Source: Clostridium transplantifaecale | Lineage (GTDB): Bacteria; Bacillota; Clostridia; Lachnospirales; Lachnospiraceae | Assembly: GCF_900626075.1 (NCBI RefSeq) | Contig: NZ_UYZY01000007.1 | Location: 62,001 to 126,000 of the forward strand | Length of the DNA: 64,000 nt | Direction: 5' to 3' | Part shown: piece after piece, positions 7,921 through 17,922 of the stretch | Layout of the letters: every line of letters begins with the position of its first letter | Position numbering within the stretch: the first letter of the stretch is position 1 | The notes under the pieces: model-generated | The model's database searches: none | The model's input: only the letters and a program-made list of their open reading frames with translations | Told to the model about the DNA's origin: nothing | Made by a program: the position numbers and the translations under genes

Positions 7921-9831
7921 ATGAAAAATAGCAAGCTTTTTAAGACGAATGCGCTGGTCAGCCTCATTCTGGTAATTGGTTTTACTCTTACGGCCATGTT
8001 AAGCTATCGGGCTAATTATCGTGCGTCGCTTGATAACATTGAGCAGGTGTCATCCCTGACTGCAGAAGGAATTTATTATCAGTTGACGACAAAGTTTACA
8101 AAGCCCGTCAATACTTCATTGACCATGGCCCATGACAGTTTGCTGCTGGAGCATCTTTCGGAAGAGCTTGATCATCTTGAGGATGAAGACTATATAGAAA
8201 AAACGAAAACATACCTCGACACATACCGGGAAAAATACGGATTCGATTCCGTGTTTCTCGTCTCCGCAGCCACTTCCCGATACTATAATTTTAATGGAGT
8301 TGACCGTATTCTGACTGAGGACAGCCCGGAAAACGCCTGGTATTATGAACTGCTGAAAAGCAATCAGGATTATTCACTGAACGTGGATAATGATGAAGTG
8401 GCCGGCGCTGACAATGTGATCACTGTGTTTGTGAATTGCAAGGTGCAGGATAACGACGGCGCGACACTGGGAATTATTGGAGTCGGGATACGGATTAATT
8501 ATCTGAAAGATCTGCTTCAGAGTTATGAGGATAAATTTAACATAAAGGCCAGTCTGCTCAGTCTGGACGGAACGATTGAGATATCGACTACTTTTAATGG
8601 CTATGACAAGACAGACTGGTTTGAGGTAAATGACTGTGAATCGATAAGGGGACAGATTCTGGAGTGGAGGGAAACTGATTCTAATCTGGAGACATGGGCA
8701 TCGCAGGGAGGCCAAAACCAGGAAAAAAGCTATGTGGTGGTACGCTATATTCCGGAGCTGTCCTGGTTACTTACAGTGGAACAGAACACGGGCCAGCTTC
8801 TCAATGACATAAGATTACAGCTTTTGACCACCGGAATAATGCTTTTCCTTATAGTTATAATTGTTCTGTTTGTCATTACTGCAGTAATCCGTAACTTTAA
8901 CAGGCAGATTACCGAGTTGATGGAAGAGAGGCAGGGGAGTTTTAAAAGGGCGACGGAGCAGCTTTACGATAATATTTATGAGCTGAATATTACGAAAGAC
9001 TGTACCGTAGGAAAAAGAACCGAGGAATATTTTGAGAGCCTTGGCGCAAAAGGCCTTCCATACAGCGAGGGGCTTCGCGTTATTGCTGAAAAACAGATTA
9101 AAGAGGAATTCAGGGAAGGTTATATCAGAACTTTTGAGCCGTCCAATGTTATAAAAGAGTATGAAAGCGGCAACAGCCACCTTTGCTATGATTTTCAAAT
9201 TACGCAGGATGGATCTTCTTATTTCTGGATGCGGATAGACGCCTATGTATTCCTTTCGGCAGAAGACAAGTCACTTCATATGTTTACCTACAGAAAGAAT
9301 ATAGAGAAGGAAAAGGAAAAAGAGATACAGGCCGTAATGGATCAGATGACGCTTTTCTACAGTAAGACGGAAACGGAGCGCCTGATTGATGCGGCGCTGA
9401 CGAAACCCCTGCAGGAAATGTACGCGTTCTTCATTTTTGATATTGACAATTTTAAACTGGTAAACGATCAGTTTGGCCATGCATTTGGGGATTACTGCAT
9501 TAAAGAATTTACCGGTATTATCAGAAGCCATTTTGGCGAAGAGGACATCCTGGGGAGGATTGGAGGCGACGAATTTGCTGCTTTTGCCCGTGTTCCGGAT
9601 GAGAACTGGGTAAGGGAAAAAGCCAAACAGCTTACAGAAGCTCTTGATACAGTGATGGAGTACCGGGATATGAAGTGGAATATATCGGCAAGCATCGGCG
9701 TGGCAGTTTTTCCATCCGGAGGAAAACAGTTCTTTGAGTTATACAGGAATGCCGACACAGCGCTTTATCAGACAAAGGAAAGGGGCAAGAACGGATATAC
9801 CGTTTATGAGCCCGATATACCGACGGAATAA
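7921..9831 (+). CDS. Membrane diguanylate cyclase (Cache-PAS-GGDEF)
   Basis: Predicted c-di-GMP synthase of 636 residues. Layout: N-terminal membrane segment (about 11-31), an extracytoplasmic Cache-like sensor region (about 35-285), a second membrane segment (about 300-322), a PAS-like region and a GGDEF domain with RIGGDEF near residues 546-552 and the metal/substrate aspartates in FDIDNFKLVND. The active-site motif is intact. The usual inhibitory RxxD site five residues before the motif reads GEED, so product feedback control is probably missing. SD AAGGGGAG precedes the ATG. It probably shares a transcript with the phosphatase gene. Confidence 0.92.
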   Translation: MKNSKLFKTNALVSLILVIGFTLTAMLSYRANYRASLDNIEQVSSLTAEGIYYQLTTKFTKPVNTSLTMAHDSLLLEHLSEELDHLEDEDYIEKTKTYLDTYREKYGFDSVFLVSAATSRYYNFNGVDRILTEDSPENAWYYELLKSNQDYSLNVDNDEVAGADNVITVFVNCKVQDNDGATLGIIGVGIRINYLKDLLQSYEDKFNIKASLLSLDGTIEISTTFNGYDKTDWFEVNDCESIRGQILEWRETDSNLETWASQGGQNQEKSYVVVRYIPELSWLLTVEQNTGQLLNDIRLQLLTTGIMLFLIVIIVLFVITAVIRNFNRQITELMEERQGSFKRATEQLYDNIYELNITKDCTVGKRTEEYFESLGAKGLPYSEGLRVIAEKQIKEEFREGYIRTFEPSNVIKEYESGNSHLCYDFQITQDGSSYFWMRIDAYVFLSAEDKSLHMFTYRKNIEKEKEKEIQAVMDQMTLFYSKTETERLIDAALTKPLQEMYAFFIFDIDNFKLVNDQFGHAFGDYCIKEFTGIIRSHFGEEDILGRIGGDEFAAFARVPDENWVREKAKQLTEALDTVMEYRDMKWNISASIGVAVFPSGGKQFFELYRNADTALYQTKERGKNGYTVYEPDIPTE

Positions 9832-9876
9832 ACAGGAAAACCAGGTAAAATTCGTCAAAAATTTATCATACAGCCA

Positions 9877-9905
9877 TTGAAACTTACCGCAAAATCATGT
9901 AAAAT
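9877..9905 (+). promoter_or_regulatory. Promoter of gpmI
   Basis: TTGAAA (9877-9882), 17-bp spacer, TAAAAT (9900-9905). A leader of about 130 nt follows before the gpmI ATG; no riboswitch-like fold was recognised in it. Confidence 0.75.
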
Positions 9906-10044
9906 AAGAAATTGGCAAGAATAATATAAATGCCTTCTGTTTTGCCCGTGATATCCGGAGTTTCAGTGGCTTTTTTTGGGGCATCAGACCCGGCTTAAGA
10001 ATGCGCCCGGGTGAAACAGGAGAAGAAGATAAAGGAGATAGATT

Positions 10045-11586
10045 ATGAGCAAGAAACCAACTGTATTAATGATACTTGATGGTTACGGCCTTAACAGCAA
10101 TTGTGAGCACAATGCGGTTTGTGAGGCGAAGACGCCGGTTATGGATCAGTTGATGAGCCAGTGTCCTTACGTGAGAGGCAATGCCAGCGGTCTTGCTGTC
10201 GGTCTTCCCGACGGCCAGATGGGCAACTCTGAAGTAGGCCATTTGAATATGGGAGCCGGCCGTATTGTATATCAGGAACTTACAAGAATTACAAAATCTA
10301 TCGAAGACGGTGATTTCTTCACCGTCCCGGAATTTATGAAAGCAGTGGAAAACTGCAAAAAGAATAATTCGGCTCTTCATCTGTTCGGACTGGTTTCCGA
10401 CGGAGGCGTGCACAGCCATAATACCCACATCTACGGCCTCCTTGAACTGGCTAAGAAAAACGGCCTGGAGAAAGTATTCGTACACTGTTTCCTGGACGGC
10501 CGCGATACACCGCCTGCATCGGGCAGGAGTTTTGTCGCCGCGCTGGAAGAGAAGATGAAAGAGATTGGCGTCGGCCGCGTGGCTTCCGTAATGGGACGCT
10601 ACTATGTAATGGACCGTGACAAAAACTGGGATCGTGTGGAGCGTGCATATAAGGTTCTGGTGGACGGCGAGGGAGAGAAGGCGGACAGTGCGACAGGCGG
10701 CATCCAGGCATCCTACGATAAGGAAATTAATGATGAGTTTGTGGTTCCCTTCAATGTGGAGGAGAACGGTAAACCTGCCGCTCTGATTCAGGACGGGGAT
10801 TCCGTGATTTTCTATAACTTCCGTCCCGACCGCGCAAGGGAGATTACAAGAGCATTCTGTGATGATGACTTTACCGGTTTTGAAAGAAAAAAACGTCTTG
10901 ATCTGGTGTTTGTATGCTTTACGGATTATGACGAGACAATCGGCAATAAACTGGTTGCTTTCAGAAAAGAAGAGATTACCAATACATTCGGTGAATTTCT
11001 GGCGGCGCATGGAAAAACGCAGGCAAGGATCGCCGAGACGGAGAAATACGCCCATGTGACATTCTTCTTTAACGGAGGAATCGAGGAGCCGAACAAAGGC
11101 GAGGACCGTATTCTTGTTCCGTCACCGAAAGAAGTTCCGACCTATGATCTGAAACCGGAGATGAGTGCACCGCAGGTATGTGATAAACTGGTGGAGGCAA
11201 TAAGGTCAGGAAAATATGATGTGATTATTATCAACTTTGCAAATCCTGATATGGTAGGCCATACGGGAGTTGAAGCGGCCGCCATTAAGGCAATTGAAAC
11301 GGTGGATGCCTGCGTGGGAAGAACCGTGGATGCCATCAGGGAAACGGACGGCGTGCTCTTCATCTGTGCCGACCATGGTAATGCAGAGCAGCTTGTGGAT
11401 TATGAGACAGGCGAACCCTGGACTGCCCATACGACGAACCAGGTGCCTTTCATCCTTGTAAACGCAGATCCGGCTTACAAATTGAGGGAAGGCGGATGTC
11501 TGGCCGATATTGCTCCAACCTTAATTGAATTGATGGGAATGGAACAGCCGAAGGAAATGACGGGAAAATCCCTGCTTGTGAGGTGA
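10045..11586 (+). CDS. gpmI: 2,3-bisphosphoglycerate-independent phosphoglycerate mutase
   Basis: Mn-dependent glycolytic mutase that interconverts 3- and 2-phosphoglycerate. The 513-residue protein shows the alkaline-phosphatase-like metal site (MILDGYG), the phosphorylated serine in GNSEVGH, substrate residues in DGRDTPP and RPDRAREITRAF, and the C-terminal metal motifs FANPDMVGHTG and CADHGNAE. AAAGGAGATAG precedes the ATG. It is a single-gene unit with its own promoter and terminator, complementing the gap-pgk-tpiA cluster nearby. Confidence 0.98.
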   Translation: MSKKPTVLMILDGYGLNSNCEHNAVCEAKTPVMDQLMSQCPYVRGNASGLAVGLPDGQMGNSEVGHLNMGAGRIVYQELTRITKSIEDGDFFTVPEFMKAVENCKKNNSALHLFGLVSDGGVHSHNTHIYGLLELAKKNGLEKVFVHCFLDGRDTPPASGRSFVAALEEKMKEIGVGRVASVMGRYYVMDRDKNWDRVERAYKVLVDGEGEKADSATGGIQASYDKEINDEFVVPFNVEENGKPAALIQDGDSVIFYNFRPDRAREITRAFCDDDFTGFERKKRLDLVFVCFTDYDETIGNKLVAFRKEEITNTFGEFLAAHGKTQARIAETEKYAHVTFFFNGGIEEPNKGEDRILVPSPKEVPTYDLKPEMSAPQVCDKLVEAIRSGKYDVIIINFANPDMVGHTGVEAAAIKAIETVDACVGRTVDAIRETDGVLFICADHGNAEQLVDYETGEPWTAHTTNQVPFILVNADPAYKLREGGCLADIAPTLIELMGMEQPKEMTGKSLLVR

Positions 11587-11668
11587 CGGGAAAATCTAAG
11601 CTAATAAAGTGACAGTAAATTACTGCTCCTGAATTAAAAGATAAAAGATGAGAAATAATAAATAAGAA

Positions 11669-11723
11669 ACACCCCGGCCGACCGGAAACTCCTGAAAAGA
11701 GAACCGGTAATCCGGGGTGTTTT
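11669..11723. terminator. Bidirectional terminator between gpmI and the zinc-ribbon gene
   Basis: Stem ACACCCCGG / CCGGGGTGT with inner ACCGG/CCGGT pairing. T-runs follow on the plus strand, and GTTTCTTATT on the minus, fitting two convergent genes. Confidence 0.85.
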
Positions 11724-11762
11724 CTGCATCATTGAAAGGGCATCGCTTCACCGGACGTTGAA

Positions 11763-12575
11763 TTACTCGTAAAGCTTGTGATAGATTTCTTCGCTGAGGG
11801 CATCAACATAGGCCTGGTTCGGAAGATCCTGTCCTGTAATCAGACGATCCTGAATTAATTCGAACCGCTTCAATTCCAGTTCTTCCCCGGCCAGTCCTGG
11901 TTCCTCTTTTTTCAGTTCCTCATCCAGTTGGGTTCCGGTCCAGGTGGAGGTAAACCATGCAATCAGCTCCTCCGTGCGTTTTTCTTCCGCTTCCGCCTGT
12001 TTCAGGGCTGTGGCCAGGGAACTGCGGGTCTTGAATGAGACGACGAGGCAGGCAAGGCCGATGAGCGTAATAACCGACTGGAAGAAAATTTTGGAGCCTC
12101 CGGCCATTGGAAGATTGATAATTCCGGCCCAGCAGACGGCGGCAAACACGACCGCAGCACCTCCCACCATCAGAAAAGCGGAGCCGGAAGAACGAAGATC
12201 CTCGCAGCGCTGACGGCCGCTGACATAGACTCCGGGCGAGACGGCCCTGGCCCGGGGTTCCTGTGTTCCGCCCGTGCCGGCACCTTCTGTCTTGTCCTCC
12301 GGTTCGCTGTCGCGGCTTAAAAACGTCTCAAAATTCTCCAGGTTTTCCAGACTGTCCAGGTGTTCAAAATCAATCAGGTTATCCATGAGCTGCGAGGCGT
12401 CAAAGCCCTCCATGTCATGGTAGCGGTCCGTGGCAGCTTCTATTTTCTGCTGCTTCTCCAGTGCACGTTTTTCGGCTTCATAAGCTTCCTGTGACTCCAC
12501 GAGCTCACCGCCGCAGTCACTGCATGTAGTGATTCCATCGACAAATTCCATGTCGCATTTCGGGCAATATGGCAT
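11763..12575 (-). CDS. Zinc-ribbon membrane protein of unknown function
   Basis: A 270-residue protein. Its N terminus is a zinc ribbon with two CxxC knuckles (CPKC at residues 4-7 and CSDC about 12 residues later). A charged helical stretch rich in Glu and Lys follows (about 28-60), then a variable acidic linker, two membrane segments (about 135-155 and 163-182) and a charged C-terminal domain. Firmicutes encode many zinc-ribbon plus membrane proteins of this sort without known function. It is a single gene, convergent with gpmI and divergent from the exported protein at 12768. Confidence 0.8.
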   Translation of the reverse strand: MPYCPKCDMEFVDGITTCSDCGGELVESQEAYEAEKRALEKQQKIEAATDRYHDMEGFDASQLMDNLIDFEHLDSLENLENFETFLSRDSEPEDKTEGAGTGGTQEPRARAVSPGVYVSGRQRCEDLRSSGSAFLMVGGAAVVFAAVCWAGIINLPMAGGSKIFFQSVITLIGLACLVVSFKTRSSLATALKQAEAEEKRTEELIAWFTSTWTGTQLDEELKKEEPGLAGEELELKRFELIQDRLITGQDLPNQAYVDALSEEIYHKLYE

Positions 12576-12767
12576 AATCAGTTCTCCTTGGTATTTTATA
12601 TAGGTTTATTATAAGATAGAAACGGAGATACGTCCAGAGGGAGTTGAGAAATGAGGACGTCTGCGCGATGATAAAATTTTTTTGATCCAGCGGCAACTTT
12701 TTTTCTTCTTTGGCAGTCTAATATTTGAAAAGACAGTTAAAACGAAAAAATTAAAAAGGAGAAAAAA

Positions 12768-13574
12768 ATGATGAAATTAAACAAGGTTAAAAAATATGCT
12801 GCTGTTGCAATGTGTGCTCTGGCTATGGTGAATGCGGTTCCTGCCATGCCTGCTTATGCGGCGCGGCGGAACCATGCTACAGCCTCTGCCGGGAAAGATA
12901 CGGCTAAGATGCAGGATATTGCGGAAAAGGTGCAGCATGCATTTAAGAAACAGGATCTTGGAAAGGTGGCGGACCTCTGTGCGTTTCCGGTGGTCATTTC
13001 CTATGCGAGTGGCGAATTGGAGGAAATCCCTGATAAAGCCGGTTTTATGGCCCTGGGAAACTCAACGGTTTTTACGCAGAAGCTTCTTGATTCAATTGAA
13101 TCCACAAACATTGCCAAGCTGAGCGGCGCCGGCAACGGAGCCGTACAGATGGGCGGGGATTACGGACTGGCGCTCTGCAAGATTAACGGGAAGTGGAAAA
13201 TCAACAATTTTATTTTAGACAGCGTTAAAAGCACTGTATCCGATTCTGTCAACGTTAAAGATGCGGCCCAGATGGCGGAACTGATACAGAAAACATTCTC
13301 CTACCGTGACCTGGAAACTCTTTCCAAGATGTGCAACTACCCGGTCATCATTACCTATGCCGACGGCAGTTCCGTTGAATACAGCACGCCCCAGCAGCTC
13401 ATCAAACTCGGAGAAGATAAAGTCTTCACAAAAAAACTTTCAACAGCAATAGACCAGACCGATATCAAAAAGCTCCAGGAAATCGGAAACTCCGGCGTCC
13501 AGATGGGCAATAGTTCCGGACTCAACATGTACAAATTCAACGGCTACTGGAAAATCAACCAGATTTATCAGTAA
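12768..13574 (+). CDS. Exported protein with two tandem homologous domains
   Basis: A 268-residue secreted protein: signal peptide with lysine-rich start, hydrophobic core (about 10-28) and AYA cleavage site near residue 32, then two copies of a domain of about 100 residues (about 47-147 and 166-266). The copies share a common pattern: helix, L..LC.(F/Y)PV.I.YA.G, L.G...VFT.KL...I, then G.GVQMG and NG.WKIN near the end. The fold looks like the NTF2/SnoaL-like cone of small exported domains, but this is inference. AAAAGGAG precedes the start. Function unknown. A terminator follows. Confidence 0.85.
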   Translation: MMKLNKVKKYAAVAMCALAMVNAVPAMPAYAARRNHATASAGKDTAKMQDIAEKVQHAFKKQDLGKVADLCAFPVVISYASGELEEIPDKAGFMALGNSTVFTQKLLDSIESTNIAKLSGAGNGAVQMGGDYGLALCKINGKWKINNFILDSVKSTVSDSVNVKDAAQMAELIQKTFSYRDLETLSKMCNYPVIITYADGSSVEYSTPQQLIKLGEDKVFTKKLSTAIDQTDIKKLQEIGNSGVQMGNSSGLNMYKFNGYWKINQIYQ

Positions 13575-13585
13575 TAAATACCCAA

Positions 13586-13634
13586 GGGGTACCGTGCAAT
13601 TACTTCACTGAAGCAGTTGCGCGGTACCCTTTTC
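13586..13634 (+). terminator. Intrinsic terminator after the two-domain exported protein
   Basis: GGGTACCG / CGGTACCC stem with additional inner GCAA/TTGC pairing, followed by TTTT. Confidence 0.8.
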
Positions 13635-13733
13635 TCAATCGCCATCCAGGAAAGAAATTTCTTTATCCACTTCCATTTACCCTCAAAATAAGATAGAATA
13701 AAAAGAGCGTTCAAAAGAAGGGAAGAGATACTG

Positions 13734-15521
13734 ATGAACCGAATGAAGACGAGTGAACTGATGAAACGCTTCGCACCGTATTATCTGAGATATTGGAAGG
13801 TGCTGCTGTTTGATTTATTCTGTGCTGCGCTGACGACGCTGTGTGAGATCGTGCTGCCGCTTATTTTGCGGTATATTACCAACGAGGGGATGTATAATCT
13901 GGCAAACCTTACGGTAAAGACGATTGTCACCATCGGCCTTATGTACTTTGGGCTCAGAATCGTGGATGGGCTGGCCAGCTTTTATATGGCCTACACGGGC
14001 CACATTATGGGAGCCAGGATTGAGACGGATATGAGGAAGGACGCATTCTGCCACCTGCAGAAGCTGTCGGACAGTTTTTACAGCAACACGAAGGTGGGGC
14101 AGATTATGTCCCGCATTACAAGCGATTTGTTTGACGTGACGGAATTTGCCCATCACTGTCCCGAAGAATTTTTTATTGCATTCCTGAAAATCATAATCTC
14201 ATTTTTCATACTGGCCAGGATTAATCTGCTGCTGACCATAGTGATCTTTATCTTCATTCCCGTTATGGCGGTATCCTGTACTTACTTCAACCTGAAGGTG
14301 CGCGCAGCTTTTAAGATGCAGCGCAACCATGTCGGGGAACTGAACGCCCGAATCGAGGACAGCCTTCTGGGAAACAGAGTGGTCAGGGCCTTTGGCAATG
14401 AAAAACTGGAAATTGAAAAGTTCCAGCAGGATAATCTCAAATTCCTCGAAATCAAAAAGCAGACTTATTTTTACATGGCGGCATTCCAGGACACGGTCAG
14501 GATGTTTGACGGTGTGATGTATGTGGTTGTCATCATCGCCGGCGGGACATTTCTGGTGAGAGGGATTATAAGCCCCGGAGATTTGGTGGCCTATACGATG
14601 TATGTGACGACGCTTTTATCCACGATCCGCAGAATCATTGAATTTGCCGAGCAGTTCCAGCGCGGAATGACCGGAATTGAAAGATTCTGTGAAATTATGG
14701 ACGCTGACATTGATATTTTCAATGAGGACGATGCGGTGGAACTTAAAGATTCCCGCGGAGAGATTACATTTGAAAATGTTTCGTTTGAATATCCGGATGA
14801 TCACACACTGGTGTTATCCGGGATTAATCTGACTATCCGTCCGGGGGAGAAGATTGCCCTGGTGGGACCTTCCGGCGGCGGTAAGACGACGCTCTGTAAC
14901 CTGATTCCGAGGTTTTATGACCCGACCGAAGGAAGGATCTGCGTGGATGGGAAAGATCTGCGGGGAATTACGCTGGAGAGCCTGAGAAGCCAGGTGGGTA
15001 TGGTGCAGCAGGATGTGTACCTGTTCTCCGGTACGATCTATGACAATATTGTATACGGAAGGCCGGGAGCGTCCAGAGAGGAAGTCATCGAGGCGGCCAG
15101 GATGGCCGGTGCCGATGAGTTTATTGACGGGATGTCCGGGGGCTACGATACCTATGTGGGGGAGCGCGGCGTGAAGCTGTCGGGAGGACAGAAACAGCGT
15201 ATCAGCATTGCCAGGGTATTTTTGAAAAATCCGCCGATTCTGATTCTGGATGAGGCGACATCGGCTCTCGACAATGAGAGTGAAAAGATGGTGTCACAGT
15301 CTCTCGATAAGCTGGCTGTGGGAAGGACAACACTTACGATTGCCCACAGGCTCAGCACCATCCGAGGCGCGGACCGGATTCTTGTATTGTCCGGCAACGG
15401 CATACAGGAAGAGGGAAGCCACGACGAGCTGATGGAAAAACAGGGAATCTACTATCATTTATATACATCTGCCAACGGATTTGAAGATGACGGGGCAGAA
15501 CGATTGGAGGAAACAAAATGA
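13734..15521 (+). CDS. ABC transporter, fused permease/ATPase (exporter type)
   Basis: Half-transporter of 595 residues with a six-helix membrane domain (about 1-320) and a nucleotide-binding domain with Walker A GPSGGGKTT, Q-loop (MVQQDVYLFSGTI), signature LSGGQKQ, Walker B ILILDEATSALD and a switch His in TIAHRLSTI, all intact. It resembles MsbA/BmrA-type homodimeric exporters of lipids, peptides or drugs. The stop overlaps the ATG of the next gene (ATGA), so it heads a four-gene operon with DegV, a histidine kinase and a GerMN lipoprotein. Substrate unknown. Confidence 0.93.
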   Translation: MNRMKTSELMKRFAPYYLRYWKVLLFDLFCAALTTLCEIVLPLILRYITNEGMYNLANLTVKTIVTIGLMYFGLRIVDGLASFYMAYTGHIMGARIETDMRKDAFCHLQKLSDSFYSNTKVGQIMSRITSDLFDVTEFAHHCPEEFFIAFLKIIISFFILARINLLLTIVIFIFIPVMAVSCTYFNLKVRAAFKMQRNHVGELNARIEDSLLGNRVVRAFGNEKLEIEKFQQDNLKFLEIKKQTYFYMAAFQDTVRMFDGVMYVVVIIAGGTFLVRGIISPGDLVAYTMYVTTLLSTIRRIIEFAEQFQRGMTGIERFCEIMDADIDIFNEDDAVELKDSRGEITFENVSFEYPDDHTLVLSGINLTIRPGEKIALVGPSGGGKTTLCNLIPRFYDPTEGRICVDGKDLRGITLESLRSQVGMVQQDVYLFSGTIYDNIVYGRPGASREEVIEAARMAGADEFIDGMSGGYDTYVGERGVKLSGGQKQRISIARVFLKNPPILILDEATSALDNESEKMVSQSLDKLAVGRTTLTIAHRLSTIRGADRILVLSGNGIQEEGSHDELMEKQGIYYHLYTSANGFEDDGAERLEETK

Positions 15522-16381
15522 AAATTGCAGTTGTGACAGACAGCAACAGCGGTATTACGCAGGCGCAGGGCAAGGAACTTGGAATCAAGGTTCTTCCTAT
15601 GCCTTTTATGATTGATGGAAAAGAATATATGGAGGATATCAGCCTGACACAGCGCGAATTTTATGAGAAGATGGCCGAGGACTTGGATATTTCCACTTCC
15701 CAGCCGTCGCCGGATTCAATTGTGGAGCTGTGGGACGGACTCCTTGAAGAATATGATGAGATTGTCCATATTCCGATGTCCAGCGGCCTGTCGGGTTCCT
15801 GCCAGACGGCTCTGATGCTGGCCGAGGACTACGACGGCCGTGTCCAGGTGGTAAATAACCACCAGATATCCGTAACCCAGAGACAGTCGGCCCTGGATGC
15901 CCTCACGATGGCTGAGAGGGGGATGAGCGCCCTGGAAATCAAGGAGGAGCTTGAACGGACCAGCCATAATTCCACGATCTATATCACGGTGGACACCCTG
16001 AAATACCTTAAAAAGGGCGGCAGGATCACGCCGGCCGCCGCGGCTCTCGGAACACTTCTCAGACTGAAACCGGTCCTCACGATACAGGGAGAGAAGCTGG
16101 ATGCTTTTGCCAAGGCAAGGACGATGAAGCAGGCTAAAGCGATGATGATTTCCGCCATCCAGCACGATTTGGAGACAAGATGGAACGACAGGGAGGGAAA
16201 GAACACCCACCTTGAAATTGCCCACAGCAACAGTGAGGAAGCTGCTTTACAGCTGAAAGAGGAGCTGCAGGAGATTTTCCCGGATACGGATATTTATATG
16301 GATCCCCTGTCACTGAGTGTTGCGTGCCATATCGGCCCGGGAGGGCTGGCGATCGCGGCAGTGAAGAAAATCGAGAGCTAA
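15518..16381 (+). CDS. DegV family protein (fatty-acid-binding)
   Basis: A 287-residue DegV protein. It has the N-terminal TDSNSGI motif, the MSSGLSGS loop that binds the carboxylate of the lipid, and VDTLKYLKKGGRI typical of the family. DegV/FakB proteins hold a fatty acid for phosphorylation by FakA, but many clostridial copies have no tested ligand, so fakB is not assigned. It is translationally coupled to the ABC exporter by a 4-nt overlap, and its stop is directly followed by the next ATG. Confidence 0.92.
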   Translation: MKIAVVTDSNSGITQAQGKELGIKVLPMPFMIDGKEYMEDISLTQREFYEKMAEDLDISTSQPSPDSIVELWDGLLEEYDEIVHIPMSSGLSGSCQTALMLAEDYDGRVQVVNNHQISVTQRQSALDALTMAERGMSALEIKEELERTSHNSTIYITVDTLKYLKKGGRITPAAAALGTLLRLKPVLTIQGEKLDAFAKARTMKQAKAMMISAIQHDLETRWNDREGKNTHLEIAHSNSEEAALQLKEELQEIFPDTDIYMDPLSLSVACHIGPGGLAIAAVKKIES

Positions 16382-17827
16382 ATGAGAGAGATGAAGAGAC
16401 TGAGAAGGAAATTAAAGCGTTCCGTAAGCATGAAGGTGCCGCTGCTTTTCTGTTTCCTGCTGGTGACTCTGATGCCGCTTCTCATACAGGCCAGGTTTCT
16501 GGCCGGATTTTTCCGTCAGAGCCAGATTGAGGAGAGCATGATAGAGGCACAGAGCAAATGCCTGATGCTTGCCAACAAGATGGTGACCCTGGATTATATT
16601 AACAATCCATCCAACAATCCCGGCCTGGATGCCGAGATGAATGTGACGGCGGATTTGTTTAACGGGCGTATCATCGTCATAGACAGCAGCTTTAAGATAA
16701 TTAAAGACACGTTTGAGCTGACCAAGGGAAAAACAAGTGTGGTGGAGGAGGTTCTGCGCTCATTTGAGGGAGAAACTATAAACCGGCGGAACAAAAAGAA
16801 GGATTATTTTTATCTGACACTCCCGGTTTATTCTAAAGCGGATGCCAAGAAGGTGGAGGGAGTCCTCCTGATGACAGCCTCCACAGAGAGTATGGCCCTT
16901 CTGGAAAGCCAGGTTATGCATAAGGCGGGATTTCTGCAGTTTGTGCTTCTGTGCTTTGTGATAGCGGTGGATTTTCTGGCGGCAGCGTTTCTTATGAAAC
17001 CGTTCAGAAAGCTTCAGGAGAGGCTGAACCTTGTCTCGGAGGGGAATCTCGATCAGGATATCCAGGTGGAAGATTACAAAGAGACAAAAGGCATATCCGA
17101 CGCAGTCAGCCAGACACTAAAAAAGTTAAAGGCCGTGGACCAGTCCAGACAGGAGTTTGTATCCAACGTTTCCCATGAACTTAAGACGCCTATCACCTCA
17201 ATCCGGGTGCTGGCGGATTCACTGATGGGGATGGAGGATGCTCCGGTGGAATTGTATAAGGAATTCATGGCGGATATCTCGGATGAGATCGACCGCGAGG
17301 GCAAGATTATCGACGATCTTCTTTCGCTTGTTAAGATGGATAAATCCTCACCGGATATGAATATTGCATCTATTTCCATCAATGCGCTGATGGAACAGAT
17401 TTTAAAGCGCCTGAGGCCGATTGCCAAGAGGCGCAATATTGAGCTGGTATTTGAGAGCCAGAGAGAGGTTACGGCCGATATCGACGAGGTAAAACTGTCG
17501 CTGGCCTTAAGCAACCTGGTGGAAAATGCGGTCAAGTACAACCGTGAGGACGGATGGGTCCATGTGGTTCTGGACGCGGATCATAAATTCTTTTATGTAA
17601 AGGTAATTGACAACGGAATCGGGATTCCTCAGGAGTTTCAGGAGCACGTGTTTGAGCGTTTCTACAGGGTGGATAAGGCGCGCTCAAGGGAGACGGGCGG
17701 AACCGGCCTGGGCCTGGCGATTACAAAAAATATTGTAATTCTGCACCAGGGGGCGATTAAGCTCCAGAGTAAAGAAGGGGAGGGAACCACATTTACGGTC
17801 CGCATTCCTCTTAATTACATTCCGTAA
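16382..17827 (+). CDS. Sensor histidine kinase (HAMP-HisKA-HATPase)
   Basis: A 481-residue membrane kinase. Segments: a first membrane helix (about 17-38), an extracytoplasmic domain (about 40-180), a second helix (about 182-204), HAMP, HisKA with VSHELKTPITS (His near 265) and a HATPase domain with NLVENAVKYN, DNGIGIP and GTGLGLAI. The ATG immediately follows the DegV stop, so the gene sits inside an operon. No response regulator is encoded nearby, which is unusual for this class; the partner is expected elsewhere in the genome. The stimulus cannot be predicted. Confidence 0.92.
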   Translation: MREMKRLRRKLKRSVSMKVPLLFCFLLVTLMPLLIQARFLAGFFRQSQIEESMIEAQSKCLMLANKMVTLDYINNPSNNPGLDAEMNVTADLFNGRIIVIDSSFKIIKDTFELTKGKTSVVEEVLRSFEGETINRRNKKKDYFYLTLPVYSKADAKKVEGVLLMTASTESMALLESQVMHKAGFLQFVLLCFVIAVDFLAAAFLMKPFRKLQERLNLVSEGNLDQDIQVEDYKETKGISDAVSQTLKKLKAVDQSRQEFVSNVSHELKTPITSIRVLADSLMGMEDAPVELYKEFMADISDEIDREGKIIDDLLSLVKMDKSSPDMNIASISINALMEQILKRLRPIAKRRNIELVFESQREVTADIDEVKLSLALSNLVENAVKYNREDGWVHVVLDADHKFFYVKVIDNGIGIPQEFQEHVFERFYRVDKARSRETGGTGLGLAITKNIVILHQGAIKLQSKEGEGTTFTVRIPLNYIP

Positions 17828-17922
17828 TATCCCGTTATGGCTGTTTTCAGGTTACTGGGCATGGGGCGGACAGCAACATTTTCGGCTCCGGAACCCTTAG
17901 ATGTGAAAGGATGGAAGTATAT

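Noticed and set aside
10066..11055. A 329-codon minus-strand frame opposite gpmI
   Set aside because: Long but antisense to a perfect gpmI gene; composition is Cys/His/Phe-rich noise with no domain.
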